12,894 nt of DNA from Deltaproteobacteria bacterium UBA796 (GTDB lineage: Bacteria > Myxococcota_A > UBA796): contig DBIS01000099.1 in NCBI GenBank assembly GCA_002296975.1, positions 695 through 13,588 on the forward strand, read 5' to 3'. Both the position numbers and the translations under genes were made by a program. The notes beneath the pieces are model-generated. The model worked only from the letters and a program-made list of their open reading frames with translations. It was not told the DNA's origin and ran no database searches. Below are positions 12,759 through 12,894 of the stretch, one piece after another (within the stretch, counting starts at the first letter, position 1; each line of letters starts with the position of its first letter).

Positions 12759-12894
12759 GTGCAGCAAGTAGTAGAACAGTTGAAGAACTTCTATCAGGGC
12801 CTCGGCGCCCGTGAGCGTGGCATCTTTACGGCCGCCATTCTCGCCTCTCTGATAACGCTGGGTGGTGTGTTTTACTGGGCAAGCCAGGACACAT
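12759..12894 (+). CDS. fliF: Flagellar MS-ring protein FliF (N-terminal part, runs off window)
   Basis: Only 45 codons are visible. MQQVVEQLKNFYQGLGARER is followed by a hydrophobic membrane helix (about residues 21-41, GIFTAAILASLITLGGVFYW). This is the usual start of FliF: a short amphipathic N-terminus (L-x-x-L-x-x-x-x-x-x-L-S-x-R-x-R) and then TM1. Identification also rests on its position after fliE. The GTG at 12759 is chosen because AGGGGAG sits 7 nt upstream. In-frame alternatives are the GTG at 12735 and the ATG at 12711, but both have poor ribosome sites, and the ATG overlaps the promoter's -35 element and would precede the transcript start. The 3' end lies outside the window. Confidence 0.85.
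   Translation, partial: MQQVVEQLKNFYQGLGARERGIFTAAILASLITLGGVFYWASQDT

Overview
The window is a flagellar locus from a Gram-negative (diderm) bacterium. All genes lie on the + strand. The diderm assignment rests on two predicted signal peptides and one probable outer-membrane beta-barrel. Moderate GC, many tandem short flagellins, and separate flgBC-fliE and fliF units would fit a deltaproteobacterial-grade lineage (Bdellovibrionota/Myxococcota/Bradymonadota-like). That placement is a guess from general knowledge, not a database result.

Layout. Positions 1-6134 hold six head-to-tail flagellin-family genes. The first is cut by the window edge (1-636). Three ordinary flagellins follow (921-1748, 2041-2871, 3169-3999), then a very divergent, N-terminally shortened family member with a GTG start (4270-5070), then a sixth ordinary flagellin (5304-6134). 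Genes 1/2 and 3/4 form two closely related pairs. Most are separated by strong Rho-independent terminators and by intergenic regions of 170-300 bp with their own promoter candidates, so they look like independently transcribed units. Next come the filament cap gene fliD (6222-7550), the flagellin chaperone gene fliS (7598-7963) and an abutting small FliT/FlgN-like gene (7967-8269).

Positions 8349-11263 hold two overlapping genes for exported proteins that are not standard flagellar parts: a signal-peptide protein with a lysine-repeat linker and a probable beta-barrel, and a 731-residue TPR-type protein with a signal peptide. A terminator closes this pair. The rod genes flgB, flgC and fliE follow as a tight operon (11410-12578) closed by a strong terminator. 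The MS-ring gene fliF starts at 12759 with its own promoter and runs off the window.

How it fits together. FlgB, FlgC and FliE build the proximal rod on the FliF MS ring. Flagellins are exported with FliS help and polymerise under the FliD cap. A promoter pattern resembling sigma-28 (FliA), with a TAA-rich -35, an 11-bp spacer and an NCCGATNN-type -10, can be read upstream of several flagellin genes. It also appears upstream of the uncharacterised exported pair and, notably, upstream of fliF. This suggests that the exported pair belongs to the motility regulon. The two points most worth a second look are the divergent flagellin and this exported pair.
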